Assembly: GCF_002836515.1 (NCBI RefSeq)
Contig: NZ_PJBC01000009.1
Location: 1 to 64,000, forward strand
DNA: 64,000 bases
Direction: 5' to 3'
DNA from: Pseudomonas sp. Choline-02u-1
Lineage (GTDB): Bacteria > Pseudomonadota > Gammaproteobacteria > Pseudomonadales > Pseudomonadaceae
Shown: positions 7,263 through 16,209 of the stretch, piece after piece
Numbering within the stretch: position 1 is the stretch's first letter
How the letters are laid out: the number at the start of each line of letters is the position of its first letter
Notes under the pieces: model-generated
What the model was told of the DNA's origin: nothing
Seen by the model: only the letters and a program-made list of their open reading frames with translations
Database searches by the model: none
Program-made: the position numbers and the translations under genes

Positions 7263-8560
7263 GGCGCAGTCCTCTCGTAGTGAATGGCCCCTTTGCGTGG
7301 TTTGACCCCGGTGCGACTGATGCGAATCAGCCCGCGCGGTCGCCAGATCATCATCAACACCATCAGGATGCCGAACAGCAGAACGCGGTATTCAGCGAAG
7401 CCGCGCAGCAGTTCCGGAGCGACGGTGAGCACGAACGCGGCGATGACCACGCCAATGGTCGAGCCCATGCCGCCGAGCACGACGATGGCGAGGATCAGCG
7501 CCGATTCGAAGAAGGTGAACGAGGTCGGGTTGACGAAGCCTTGATAAGTGGCGAAGAACACCCCGGCCAGACCCGCCGTCGACGCACCGATGGTGAACGC
7601 CGAGAGTTTGACCAGTACGTGGTTCAGGCCCATCGAACGGCAGGCGATTTCATCTTCACGCAGGGCTTCCCAGGCGCGACCGACCGGCATCTTCACCAGC
7701 CGATGCTTGACGTACAGCACCGCCAGCACCACCAGGAACAGCACTGCGTAGATGAAGTAATACTTCACGTCGGGGTTGTAGGTCAGGCCGAAGAACTCAT
7801 GAAACGGCACCCCGCCATCCTTCGCACGCTTGCCGAACTCCAGACCGAAGAACGTCGGCAGTGGCGCAGGCATGCCGTTCGGGCCGCCAGTCAGCGACAG
7901 CCAGTTGTTCAGTACCAGACGAATGATTTCGCCGAAGCCCAGGGTCACGATCGCCAGATAGTCACCGTGCAGACGCAGCACCGGGAAACCGAGAATGCAA
8001 CCGGCCAGGCCTGCGGTGATCGCCGCCAGCGGCAGCACGGTCCAGAAACCCAGACCGAGATATTGGTAACCCAGCGCCAGACCGTAGGCACCAATGGCGT
8101 AAAACGCCACGTAACCAAGGTCGAGCAGCCCGGCCAGACCGACCACAATGTTCAGCCCCAGCCCCAGCAGCACGTAGATCAAACCGAGGATGACCACGCC
8201 GAGCAGGTAGGAGTTGGAAACAAACGGCACGATGATCGCCAGCACAATGATCAGCGGGATGATCCAGCGCAGCCGCGATTTGTAATCTGCCGGCAGCACG
8301 TGCACGCCGGAACCGCTGCTCTCGAACCCGTCGAGGATCTTCAGGCCCTTGGGCGTTTGCAGGAACAGGCTGAGCGCAAAGCGACCGGCCATGACGATGG
8401 CAATGATCCACGCCACGCGGGTCGCTTCGAGGTTGAAGCTGTAGCCGTCGAGGACCACGCCGACAATCGGCCCGAACACGATCAGCGCAATCAGGCCGGC
8501 AAGAATCGCTTCGACCAGGCTTTTTTTGATATCGATGGATTTTTCAGTGGTTGCAGACAT
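7259..8560 (-). CDS. livM: Branched-chain amino-acid ABC transporter permease LivM
   Basis: An inner-membrane permease of 433 aa with about ten hydrophobic helices. The family segment GLGLNIVVGLAGLLDLGYVAFYAIGAY is recognisable in the middle, and the EAA-like loop GRAWEALREDEIACRSMGLN contacts the ATPases. The N-terminal extension of about 100 residues before the core is typical of Pseudomonas BraE. It is 3 bases after livH and overlaps livG. Confidence 0.95.
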   Translation of the reverse strand: MSATTEKSIDIKKSLVEAILAGLIALIVFGPIVGVVLDGYSFNLEATRVAWIIAIVMAGRFALSLFLQTPKGLKILDGFESSGSGVHVLPADYKSRLRWIIPLIIVLAIIVPFVSNSYLLGVVILGLIYVLLGLGLNIVVGLAGLLDLGYVAFYAIGAYGLALGYQYLGLGFWTVLPLAAITAGLAGCILGFPVLRLHGDYLAIVTLGFGEIIRLVLNNWLSLTGGPNGMPAPLPTFFGLEFGKRAKDGGVPFHEFFGLTYNPDVKYYFIYAVLFLVVLAVLYVKHRLVKMPVGRAWEALREDEIACRSMGLNHVLVKLSAFTIGASTAGLAGVFFATYQGFVNPTSFTFFESALILAIVVLGGMGSTIGVVIAAFVLTVAPELLRGFAEYRVLLFGILMVLMMIWRPRGLIRISRTGVKPRKGAIHYERTAP

Positions 8561-8563
8561 CGC

Positions 8564-9478
<915 letters not shown>

Positions 9479-9592
9479 AACGCAATCTCACGCAGTGAGA
9501 ACCTGCGCGCCAATGGCGCGCGGTTCTTCTAGGAAAAATACAGATGTACGTCGGAGCAATGTCGGAGCGCGACCGATGTGTTCACCACCACC

Positions 9593-9622
9593 CCCTGTGG
9601 GAGCGGGCCTGCTCCCACAGGG
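9593..9622. terminator. Perfect 12-bp hairpin between livK and livH
   Basis: CCCTGTGGGAGC (9593-9604) and GCTCCCACAGGG (9611-9622) form an uninterrupted stem around a 6-base loop. It is a compact form of the REP palindrome with no T-run on the minus strand. It sits 30 bases downstream of the livK stop and probably protects the livK 3' end or attenuates read-through into livHMGF. Confidence 0.6.
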
Positions 9623-9653
9623 ATTTATGGTGATCAGTTGATCGCTTCAGCCC

Positions 9654-10787
9654 TTACTTCTGCTTTTCCAGCTGGTGGTATTTGCCGTCCTTGTCCCACT
9701 GGTAAACCACGTAGTCGGAGACTTTCAGGTCGCCTTTGGCGTCCCAGGTCTTCTCGCCCATCACGGTTTTCACCGGGTTGGCCTTCAGCCACTTGGCAGC
9801 GGCTTCGCCGTCGTTTTTCTTCGCGCCGTTGAACGCTGCCGCCAGGGTCTGAACCGAGGCGTAGGCGTACAGGGTGTAGCCCTCGGGCTCGGTACCGGCC
9901 TTGCGGAACGCGTCCACTACGGTCTTGCTTTCCGGCAACAGGCGCGGGTCGGCGCCGAAGGTCATCAGCACGCCATCGGTGAATTGCGGGCCACCAGCGG
10001 TGGTCACCAGTTCGTCGGTCACGATGCCGTCGTCGGACATGAACTTGACGTCTTTCAGACCTTGTTCACGCAGCTGACGCACCAGCGGACCGGCTTCCGG
10101 GTGCAGGCCGCCGAAATAGACGACATCGGCGCCGGCGCCACGGATCTTGGTGACGATGGTGCTGAAATCTTTCTCGCCACGGGTCAGGCCTTCGTACAGC
10201 ACAGGCTTGACGCCGCGCTTTTCCAGCTGAGCCTTGGTGGCATCTGCCAGGCCCTGGCCGTAGGTGTCCTTGTCGTGCAGCACGACAACCTTCTTGCCCT
10301 TGAGCATGTCGACGATGTAGTCGCCAGCAACGATGCCCTGCTGGTCGTCACGTCCGCACATACGGAACATGGCACTCAGGCCGCGCTCGGTAACTTGTGG
10401 GTTGGTCGAACCCGGCGTGATCGCGATGATCCCGGCTTCGTCGTAGATTTCCGAGGCTGGAATGGTCGAAGAGGAGCAGAAGTGGCCAACCACGCCGGCG
10501 ACTTTCTGGTTGGTGAGGTCCTTGGCGACCGTCACCGCCTGCTTCGGCTCGCACGCGTCATCGCCTTTGACCAGGACGATTTTTTCCCCATTGACACCGC
10601 CCGCCGCGTTGATCGCGTCGGCCGCCGCCTGTGCACCCTTCATGTACTGCTCACCAAATGCCGCGTTGGCACCGGTCATCGGACCCGCTACACCGATCTT
10701 GATATCAGCTTGAGCAAACGCAGAAACACCCAGCGCAGTAGCCACTGCGAGGGCAAGAAAGCCTTTCTTGTAAAACGTCTGGGACAT
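9654..10787 (-). CDS. livK: Branched-chain amino-acid periplasmic binding protein LivK/BraC
   Basis: A class I periplasmic binding protein of 377 aa. The signal peptide spans about residues 1-27 (basic KK, hydrophobic core, cleavage after AFAQA). The mature N-terminus is DIKIGVAGPMTGANAAFGEQ, the LIVAT-binding family signature. It captures leucine, isoleucine and valine (with alanine and threonine in P. aeruginosa BraC) for LivHMGF. ATG 10787 is chosen over an upstream in-frame start at 10841 because it begins the signal peptide; that upstream stretch overlaps the sigma-54 transcription start region. Confidence 0.94.
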   Translation of the reverse strand: MSQTFYKKGFLALAVATALGVSAFAQADIKIGVAGPMTGANAAFGEQYMKGAQAAADAINAAGGVNGEKIVLVKGDDACEPKQAVTVAKDLTNQKVAGVVGHFCSSSTIPASEIYDEAGIIAITPGSTNPQVTERGLSAMFRMCGRDDQQGIVAGDYIVDMLKGKKVVVLHDKDTYGQGLADATKAQLEKRGVKPVLYEGLTRGEKDFSTIVTKIRGAGADVVYFGGLHPEAGPLVRQLREQGLKDVKFMSDDGIVTDELVTTAGGPQFTDGVLMTFGADPRLLPESKTVVDAFRKAGTEPEGYTLYAYASVQTLAAAFNGAKKNDGEAAAKWLKANPVKTVMGEKTWDAKGDLKVSDYVVYQWDKDGKYHQLEKQK

Positions 10788-10848
10788 GAGGTGGTGCTCC
10801 AAGGTTTTTTTTAGTTGGCACTGCGACTTCACTTCACTCAAAGCTCAG

Positions 10849-10865
10849 AGCAAGGCCCGTGCCAT
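10849..10865 (-). promoter_or_regulatory. Sigma-54 (-24/-12) promoter for livKHMGF
   Basis: Read leftward, ATGGCACGGGCCTTGCT matches YTGGCACGRNNNTTGCW at all positions except the first. GG and GC are 10 bases apart. Initiation near 10838 gives a leader of about 50 nt before the livK ATG. Confidence 0.65.
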
Positions 10866-11155
10866 CGGTTTTTTATTCTTCAAAAAGTCGCTGCATTGTT
10901 GTTATTTCGACTGTTTCGTTCCCATTTTCATTGGGCGTGCAACCGTCTAAACCGCGGAAGGTGAAACCGTATATTTATTCAGGCGCAACCCGCACGCGCC
11001 ATCATTGCAACCGCAGCGGCAAAGTACGTGCAACCAGCCTGTAACAGCGCGCGTCACCGAACTGCACACTGCTGGTGCGGGACTGCTACAACCCGCACCA
11101 TTACAGGCTAGTCGCTGGATGCAAAAGCGCCGCTTCCGGCAACAAATTTCAACAC
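10866..11155. other. Upstream regulatory stretch of the liv operon
   Basis: About 290 bases without a gene between the sigma-54 element and the amaA stop. It contains the NtrC-type palindrome at 11063-11079 and several GTGCAACC words (10958, 11029). Otherwise no coding or repeat structure is seen. Confidence 0.5.
11063..11079. promoter_or_regulatory. NtrC-type operator upstream of the liv operon
   Basis: TGCACACTGCTGGTGCG contains GCAC-N7-GTGC, the spacing of NtrC sites at glnA. It is about 230 bp upstream of the predicted sigma-54 start. The right half also forms an 8-bp inverted repeat with CCCGCACC (GGTGCGGG...CCCGCACC, about 11074-11099), which could be the amaA transcript end. Confidence 0.45.
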
Positions 11156-12439
11156 TCAAATGACGATGCGCAAGCACTGGCCCGCGTGATACAGCGAGAA
11201 ACCGGCCTCATACAGGCAACTGCGCAAGCCGACGCCCGCCAGGGGCTGCATCGGTGCGAAAGGAATCGGCAGCGCCTGCGAATCGCCGTTGCACAGGTAA
11301 TCGGCGAAGGCCTTGCCGACCACAGTGCCAGTGGTCACGCCGCGTCCGTTGTAGCCGGTGACTGCTAACAGACCCGGCGCCGGTTCGAACAGGCGCATCA
11401 AGTGATCCGGCGTGAACGCAATGCGCCCGGTCCAGGTGCATTCCCACTCGACCGGCTTCAGATTGGGGAAATAATGCTGCTGCACCCGGTCGGCCCAGGC
11501 CTTGAGAAACCAGGTCGGTTTCTGATTGCCATTGCCGAGGCTGCCGAGTAGCAACCGCCCTTCCTTGTCGCGGCGGATGCTGCTCAGCACCTGACGGGTG
11601 TCCCACGAGCCCTGCCCGCCCGGAAGAATTGCCTGCGCAGCGTCCTCAGTGAGCGGCACCGAGGCGACCTGATAGTAATAGCCTGGAAAGAAATTGCGCT
11701 TGAGTTCGGTCCAGTCGCCTTCGGTGTAGGCATTGGAGGCGATGACCACTTGCTCGGCCAGCACCGAACCCTGTGCGGTCTGCACCGACCACTTCGGCCC
11801 GACGCGTTCGAGGCGCGTCACCGACGAATGATCGAACATCTGCCCACCGAGCCCGCGCACGGCATTGGCCAGCCCGGTCACATACGCCATCGGGTTGAGC
11901 GTGCCGGCACGGCGGTCAAGCAACGCGGCGGCGATTTTCTGCGTGCCGGTGGCTTGCTCGCAGGCCTTGCCTGTCAGCAGTTCGACCGGCGCGCCACGGC
12001 GCTTCCACTGCTGCTCGCGACTGCGCAGGTCGGCCTCGCCCTTGGCGTTATGCGCCATGTGCAAAGTGCCTTCGCGGCGCAACTGGCAATCGATGTTGTA
12101 TTTGTCCACAAGGCTGAACACCAGCGCTGGCGCTGCGCCGAGCATGCGGTTGAGCTGACTGCCGACCGCCTCACCAAAGCCAGCCTCGATCTCGTCTGGA
12201 GGAATCCACAGGCCGGCATTGACCAGCCCGACATTGCGCCCGGAGCCACCATGCCCTGCACGATGCGCTTCCAGCACGCAGACGCTTTTGCCTTTTTCCA
12301 ACAGATGCAGCGCCGCCGACAACCCGGTGAACCCGGCGCCGATCACGCAGATATCGACCTTGACCTCACCCTTGAGCGCCGAATTCTCCGGCCGTTGTGG
12401 CGTGAGCTTTTCCCACAGACATTCTTCGCGTAACGGCAT
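11156..12439 (-). CDS. amaA: FAD-dependent oxidoreductase, probable L-pipecolate oxidase AmaA
   Basis: A 427-aa DAO-type flavoprotein. The dinucleotide motif GAGFTG is at residues 34-39, followed by the acidic residue ending beta-2 (CVLEAHRAGHGGSGRN) and a C-terminal GYNGRGVTTGT FAD segment. In P. putida AmaA oxidises L-pipecolate to piperideine-6-carboxylate, which AmaB then converts to aminoadipate. The identification rests on the adjacent antiquitin-type amaB in the same order and orientation; a generic glycine/D-amino acid oxidase cannot be excluded. ATG 12439 has GGAG upstream. A REP pair separates it from amaB. Confidence 0.75.
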   Translation of the reverse strand: MPLREECLWEKLTPQRPENSALKGEVKVDICVIGAGFTGLSAALHLLEKGKSVCVLEAHRAGHGGSGRNVGLVNAGLWIPPDEIEAGFGEAVGSQLNRMLGAAPALVFSLVDKYNIDCQLRREGTLHMAHNAKGEADLRSREQQWKRRGAPVELLTGKACEQATGTQKIAAALLDRRAGTLNPMAYVTGLANAVRGLGGQMFDHSSVTRLERVGPKWSVQTAQGSVLAEQVVIASNAYTEGDWTELKRNFFPGYYYQVASVPLTEDAAQAILPGGQGSWDTRQVLSSIRRDKEGRLLLGSLGNGNQKPTWFLKAWADRVQQHYFPNLKPVEWECTWTGRIAFTPDHLMRLFEPAPGLLAVTGYNGRGVTTGTVVGKAFADYLCNGDSQALPIPFAPMQPLAGVGLRSCLYEAGFSLYHAGQCLRIVI

Positions 12440-12479
12440 TGCCAGACTCCAACAGAAACCCAACAAACACTGGCTACCC

Positions 12480-12569
12480 TGTGGGAGCGGTCTTGCTCGC
12501 GAAAGCGGTAAATCAGCCAATATCCATACCGGCTGACACACCGCATTCGCGAGCAAGCTCGCTCCCACA
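12480..12569. repeat. REP-like inverted pair between amaB and amaA
   Basis: GTGGGAGCGGTCTTGCTCGCG (12481 on) and TTCGCGAGCAAGCTCGCTCCC (12546 on) form an inverted pair within the presumed operon. An intra-operon REP often sets different levels of upstream and downstream message. Confidence 0.85.
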
Positions 12570-12586
12570 AAGGCGATCTCGACCTG

Positions 12587-14077
12587 TCAGTCGAATGTGA
12601 TGCCCTGCGCCAACGGCAATTCCAGCGAGTAGTTGACGGTATTGGTCTGCCGGCGCATGTAAGCTCGCCACGCGTCGGAGCCGGACTCACGGCCGCCGCC
12701 GGTCTCTTTTTCGCCACCGAAGGCGCCGCCGATTTCCGCACCGCTCGGGCCGATGTTGACGTTGGCGATGCCGCAGTCACTGCCCACAGCCGACATGAAC
12801 CGCTCAGCCTCACGCACATCGGTGGTGAAGATGCACGACGACAGTCCTTGCGGCACAGCGTTGTTCAAGCGCAGCGCTTGCTCGAAATCGCTGTAGCCAA
12901 CCACGTAAAGGATCGGCGCGAAGGTTTCGCTGCAAACCACGTCGCTCTGTTCGGGCATTTCGACGATGGCCGGCGACACGTAGTAGGCGTTGGGGAACTG
13001 ATCTTCAAGTTGGCGCTGACCGCCGAACACCCGACCGCCTTCGCTGAGCGCCTGCTCCAGCGCGTCCTGCATGTTTTCGAAGCTGTGCTTGTCGATCAGC
13101 GGACCGATCAGATTGCCTTGCAGCGGATGGCCGATGCGTACTTTCGAATAGGCAGCCTTGAGACGGGTGACGATTTCTTCCTTGACCGATTCGTGGGCGA
13201 TCAGACGGCGCAAAGTCGTGCAGCGTTGCCCGGCGGTGCCGACGGCGCTGAACAGAATCGCGCGCACCGCCATGTCCAGATCGGCGCTCGGGCCAAGGAT
13301 CATCGCGTTGTTGCCACCCAGTTCAAGAATGCTGCGGGCGAAACGCGCGGCGACTTTCGGCGCCACTTCGCGGCCCATGCGCGTGCTGCCGGTGGCGCTG
13401 ATCAGCGCAACACGCGGATCATCGACCAGCGCTTCGCCGGCATCGCGACCGCCAATCACCACCTGGCACAGGCTCGCTGGGGCATCACTGAAATTTTTCA
13501 CTACGCGATCGAACAGCGCCTGACAGGCCAGCGCGGTCAGCGGGGTTTTCTCTGATGGCTTCCACACCACCGGGTTGCCGCAGACCAGCGCCAGCGTGGT
13601 GTTCCACGCCCACACCGCGACCGGGAAGTTGAACGCGCTGATCACCCCGACCACGCCAAGCGGATGCCAGGTTTCGCGCATGTGGTGGCCCGGGCGCTCG
13701 GAGGCGATGGTCAAACCGTACAACTGGCGCGACAGGCCCACGGCGAAGTCGCAGATGTCGATCATCTCCTGCACTTCACCCAGACCTTCCTGAGTGATCT
13801 TGCCAGCCTCCCACGACACCAATTCGCCAAGATCGGCCTTGTACTCGCGCAACACTTCGCCGAACTGGCGCACCAGCTCACCGCGACGCGGCGCCGGCAC
13901 CTTGCGCCAGTGATCGAATGCATGATCTGCGCGACTGATGTGTTGCTCGACTTCGGCAGCGCCCTCCCAGTTCACCGAGGCAATTTCGCTGCCGTCGATG
14001 GGTGAATGCACCGGCACTTTGCCGTTCTGGTACAGGGCCGGGTTGACTCCCAGACGATCAAGCAATGCGGCAACCAT
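12587..14077 (-). CDS. amaB: Piperideine-6-carboxylate / aminoadipate-semialdehyde dehydrogenase AmaB (ALDH7)
   Basis: A 496-aa aldehyde dehydrogenase of the antiquitin (ALDH7) type. N150 (FNFP), E252 (LELGGNN) and the nucleophile C286 (GQRCTT) are all present, and the C-terminus has the ALDH7 pattern GGEKETGGGRESGSDAWRAYMRR. In Pseudomonas the enzyme oxidises the semialdehyde in equilibrium with piperideine-6-carboxylate to 2-aminoadipate, in D-lysine/pipecolate degradation. ATG 14077 has an AGGAGAG ribosome site; the upstream in-frame extension to 14194 overlaps the divergent promoter. It is divergent from a LysR gene, probably its regulator. Confidence 0.88.
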   Translation of the reverse strand: MVAALLDRLGVNPALYQNGKVPVHSPIDGSEIASVNWEGAAEVEQHISRADHAFDHWRKVPAPRRGELVRQFGEVLREYKADLGELVSWEAGKITQEGLGEVQEMIDICDFAVGLSRQLYGLTIASERPGHHMRETWHPLGVVGVISAFNFPVAVWAWNTTLALVCGNPVVWKPSEKTPLTALACQALFDRVVKNFSDAPASLCQVVIGGRDAGEALVDDPRVALISATGSTRMGREVAPKVAARFARSILELGGNNAMILGPSADLDMAVRAILFSAVGTAGQRCTTLRRLIAHESVKEEIVTRLKAAYSKVRIGHPLQGNLIGPLIDKHSFENMQDALEQALSEGGRVFGGQRQLEDQFPNAYYVSPAIVEMPEQSDVVCSETFAPILYVVGYSDFEQALRLNNAVPQGLSSCIFTTDVREAERFMSAVGSDCGIANVNIGPSGAEIGGAFGGEKETGGGRESGSDAWRAYMRRQTNTVNYSLELPLAQGITFD

Positions 14078-14241
14078 CGGTCTCTCCTCAAACAAAAACA
14101 GAATGTGTGCGGCCATCCTTCGCATGGCCGGGCAGGCCTTTAGTTGTAGCCTCACTGCGGCGATGCAACAAACGACCTTTACGCCAGATATCATTCCGTT
14201 TATTCATGCTGCGTACAGAAAGACAAGAAAAAGGACTGGCC

Positions 14242-15141
14242 ATGCTGAACAAACGCCACTTGCCCTCGATCACCGCGTTGCAATGCTTCGAGGCGGTGAC
14301 CCGGCACTTGAGTTTTACCCGCGCCGCCGAAGAGCTGAACCTGACCCAGAGTGCGGTAAGCAAACAGGTCGCGCAGCTTGAAGAACTGTTGCAGCACTTG
14401 TTGTTCCGCCGCGTGCGCCGCCGCTTGCAGATGACACCGGCCGGCGATTTGTATCTGGTCGAAGTCAGAAAAATCCTCAGCCAAGTGGAGATGTCGACGC
14501 ATTACCTGCGTTCCTACGGCGGAGAGACCGAAGTCCTGCGCGTCTCCACCCCTTCGACCTTCGGCGCGCGCTGGCTGGTGCCACGGCTGAAAGGCTGGCG
14601 CCTGCGTCACCCGTCGATTCATCTTGATTTGTGCAATGAGCAGGAAGCGGATGATCTGCTGCAGGGGCGCAGCGATCTGGCCTTCTATTTCGGCCAGGCC
14701 TCACGCCCGGGCACGGAATGCCTGAAATTGTTCGGCGAAGAACTGGTGCCGGTCTGCGCCCCGGGCAGCCTGCCCGACGCGCCATTGACTGACCCGACGC
14801 AACTGACCGATCTGGTGCTGCTGCAGAATGCCTCGCGACCGCAGGCCTGGCACGACTGGTTCGACAGTCAGGGCTACCACACCGAACACAGCTATCACGG
14901 GCCGCGTTTCGAAACCTTTTATATGTGCATCCGCGCCGCCCAGGTCGGCTGTGGCGTGGCGCTGCTGCCACGGTTTCTGGTGGAAGAGGAATTGGCCGAG
15001 GGCAAGCTGGTCATTCCCTGGCAGCATGCGATGCCCAGCAGCGATGCCTATTACCTCGCTTACCCGGAGCACGCGGCGGAAGTGCCAAAGGTGCGCGATT
15101 TTGTTAAGTGGATGCTCGAACAAATCGACAATCCCCTGTAG
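14242..15141 (+). CDS. LysR-family transcriptional regulator divergent from amaB
   Basis: A 299-aa GcvA-like LysR protein. The winged helix-turn-helix covers about residues 5-65 (ITALQCFEAVTRHLSFTRAAEELNLTQSAVSKQVAQLE in pieces), followed by the two-lobed effector domain. The start at 14242 follows AAAGGA and gives the usual short N-terminus; the longer frame from 14065 crosses the shared promoter. The divergent arrangement (164-bp spacer) suggests control of amaB-amaA and its own gene. The ligand would be a lysine catabolite, by inference only. Confidence 0.87.
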   Translation: MLNKRHLPSITALQCFEAVTRHLSFTRAAEELNLTQSAVSKQVAQLEELLQHLLFRRVRRRLQMTPAGDLYLVEVRKILSQVEMSTHYLRSYGGETEVLRVSTPSTFGARWLVPRLKGWRLRHPSIHLDLCNEQEADDLLQGRSDLAFYFGQASRPGTECLKLFGEELVPVCAPGSLPDAPLTDPTQLTDLVLLQNASRPQAWHDWFDSQGYHTEHSYHGPRFETFYMCIRAAQVGCGVALLPRFLVEEELAEGKLVIPWQHAMPSSDAYYLAYPEHAAEVPKVRDFVKWMLEQIDNPL

Positions 15142-15202
15142 GGGCTGTCGAGTGCAACGAGGCTGCGATCTGTTGATCTTCAAAATCAACAGCCTCGCTC
15201 CA
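15137..15202. repeat. Inverted repeat of the GATCGCAGCCT family (degenerate)
   Basis: TGTAGGGGCTGTCGAGTGCAACGAGGCTGCGATC followed by an inverse AACAGCCTCGCTCC arm. It is a shortened copy of the element seen more fully at 20222, 45761 and 52604, and overlaps the end of the LysR gene. Confidence 0.6.
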
Positions 15203-15221
15203 TTGGGATTTTTAACAGAGG

Positions 15222-16035
15222 TTATCCGGCGATAACAAACAGGCCCTCGACAATCCGGGATTGGGCCAGGCGCGCGCGCAAATCATCATCAATGGCGCGA
15301 TCATCAGGCTTATACAAACGAACACGGCGGTACGCGTCGACGTGATTGATTTCCTGCCCCAGATATTCCCATACGACCCTTGAGCACGCGGGAGCGCGAT
15401 GATCCGCAGCAGAAACACCCATCTTCAACCCATTGAGCCGCGTTATGCAGCTTTTGAAGCTTGGAATAAGAATGGTCTGGCATATTTCGTTGGAGGTCAG
15501 CGATTCATAATCGATAAAAAACAAGCGATCCCGAAGGTGATAGGCGATGCCCAGATATTGATACCGTTCAAAGTCCTCTGCAGTGCCAGAGATCTGTAAG
15601 CGCTCGTTTCGCTCATATACGATGTCATCGCCCTCCGCTCGCACATGTACCAGCGAGCACAGAATGGAGCCAGGTTCAGTCATTGCGTGATTATTACTCG
15701 TAGTAATAACCAATATGCGCTCTTAATTCCGGTGAAGATTGCTGACGCAGATGTTCATGCATCAATTGTGGCGCGCCCCTTTCACTTGGCGTGTGACGCT
15801 GACCTGCTTTGAGGCCTGTCAGGGCGATGAACTGCTCTGTAGGTTGAATAATTTCAGACTCTTCGACTCCAAAAAATTCGCAGATGCGCTTTAGGTTAAA
15901 AGGCGTTGGAATGCTTTTTCCACACAGGTATTTATTGAATTGCCCACGATTGATGCGAACTTTCCTACAAACCTCCGCGACAGATCTGTAATGGCTACAT
16001 AGCAACCTCAAGTTCGCCGAAAGAAAATCAGACAT
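15222..16035 (-). pseudogene. Frameshifted XRE-family transcriptional regulator
   Basis: Two overlapping frames read as one protein. The first (16035-15694, 113 aa) has a helix-turn-helix (MSDFLSANLRLLCSHY start, RINRGQFNKYLCGKS recognition helix about residues 27-41) and stops after GYYYE at tandem TAA TAA. The second (15713-15222) continues NNHAMTEPGSILCSL and carries the rest of the ligand or sensor domain to the stop. Removing one T after the GAG codon near 15690 joins them into a protein of about 270 aa. It is divergent from the symporter at 16210 and presumably was its regulator. It could be a real loss, a phase-variable state or a sequencing error. Confidence 0.65.
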
Positions 16036-16209
16036 TCAATAACCCAGCAAAGACCAGAAAGGCGCAACCATAGCAGCAACTCGCATCACATTTAAGCAAC
16101 TTGCGAAATTGCATCGAATCAAATATGGCGGGATATTACGCCGTCTGAAGGAATTCAGGACTGACGACACCATTGATTTGCCAGCACTCTATATAGCAAG
16201 GAGCTTTGA

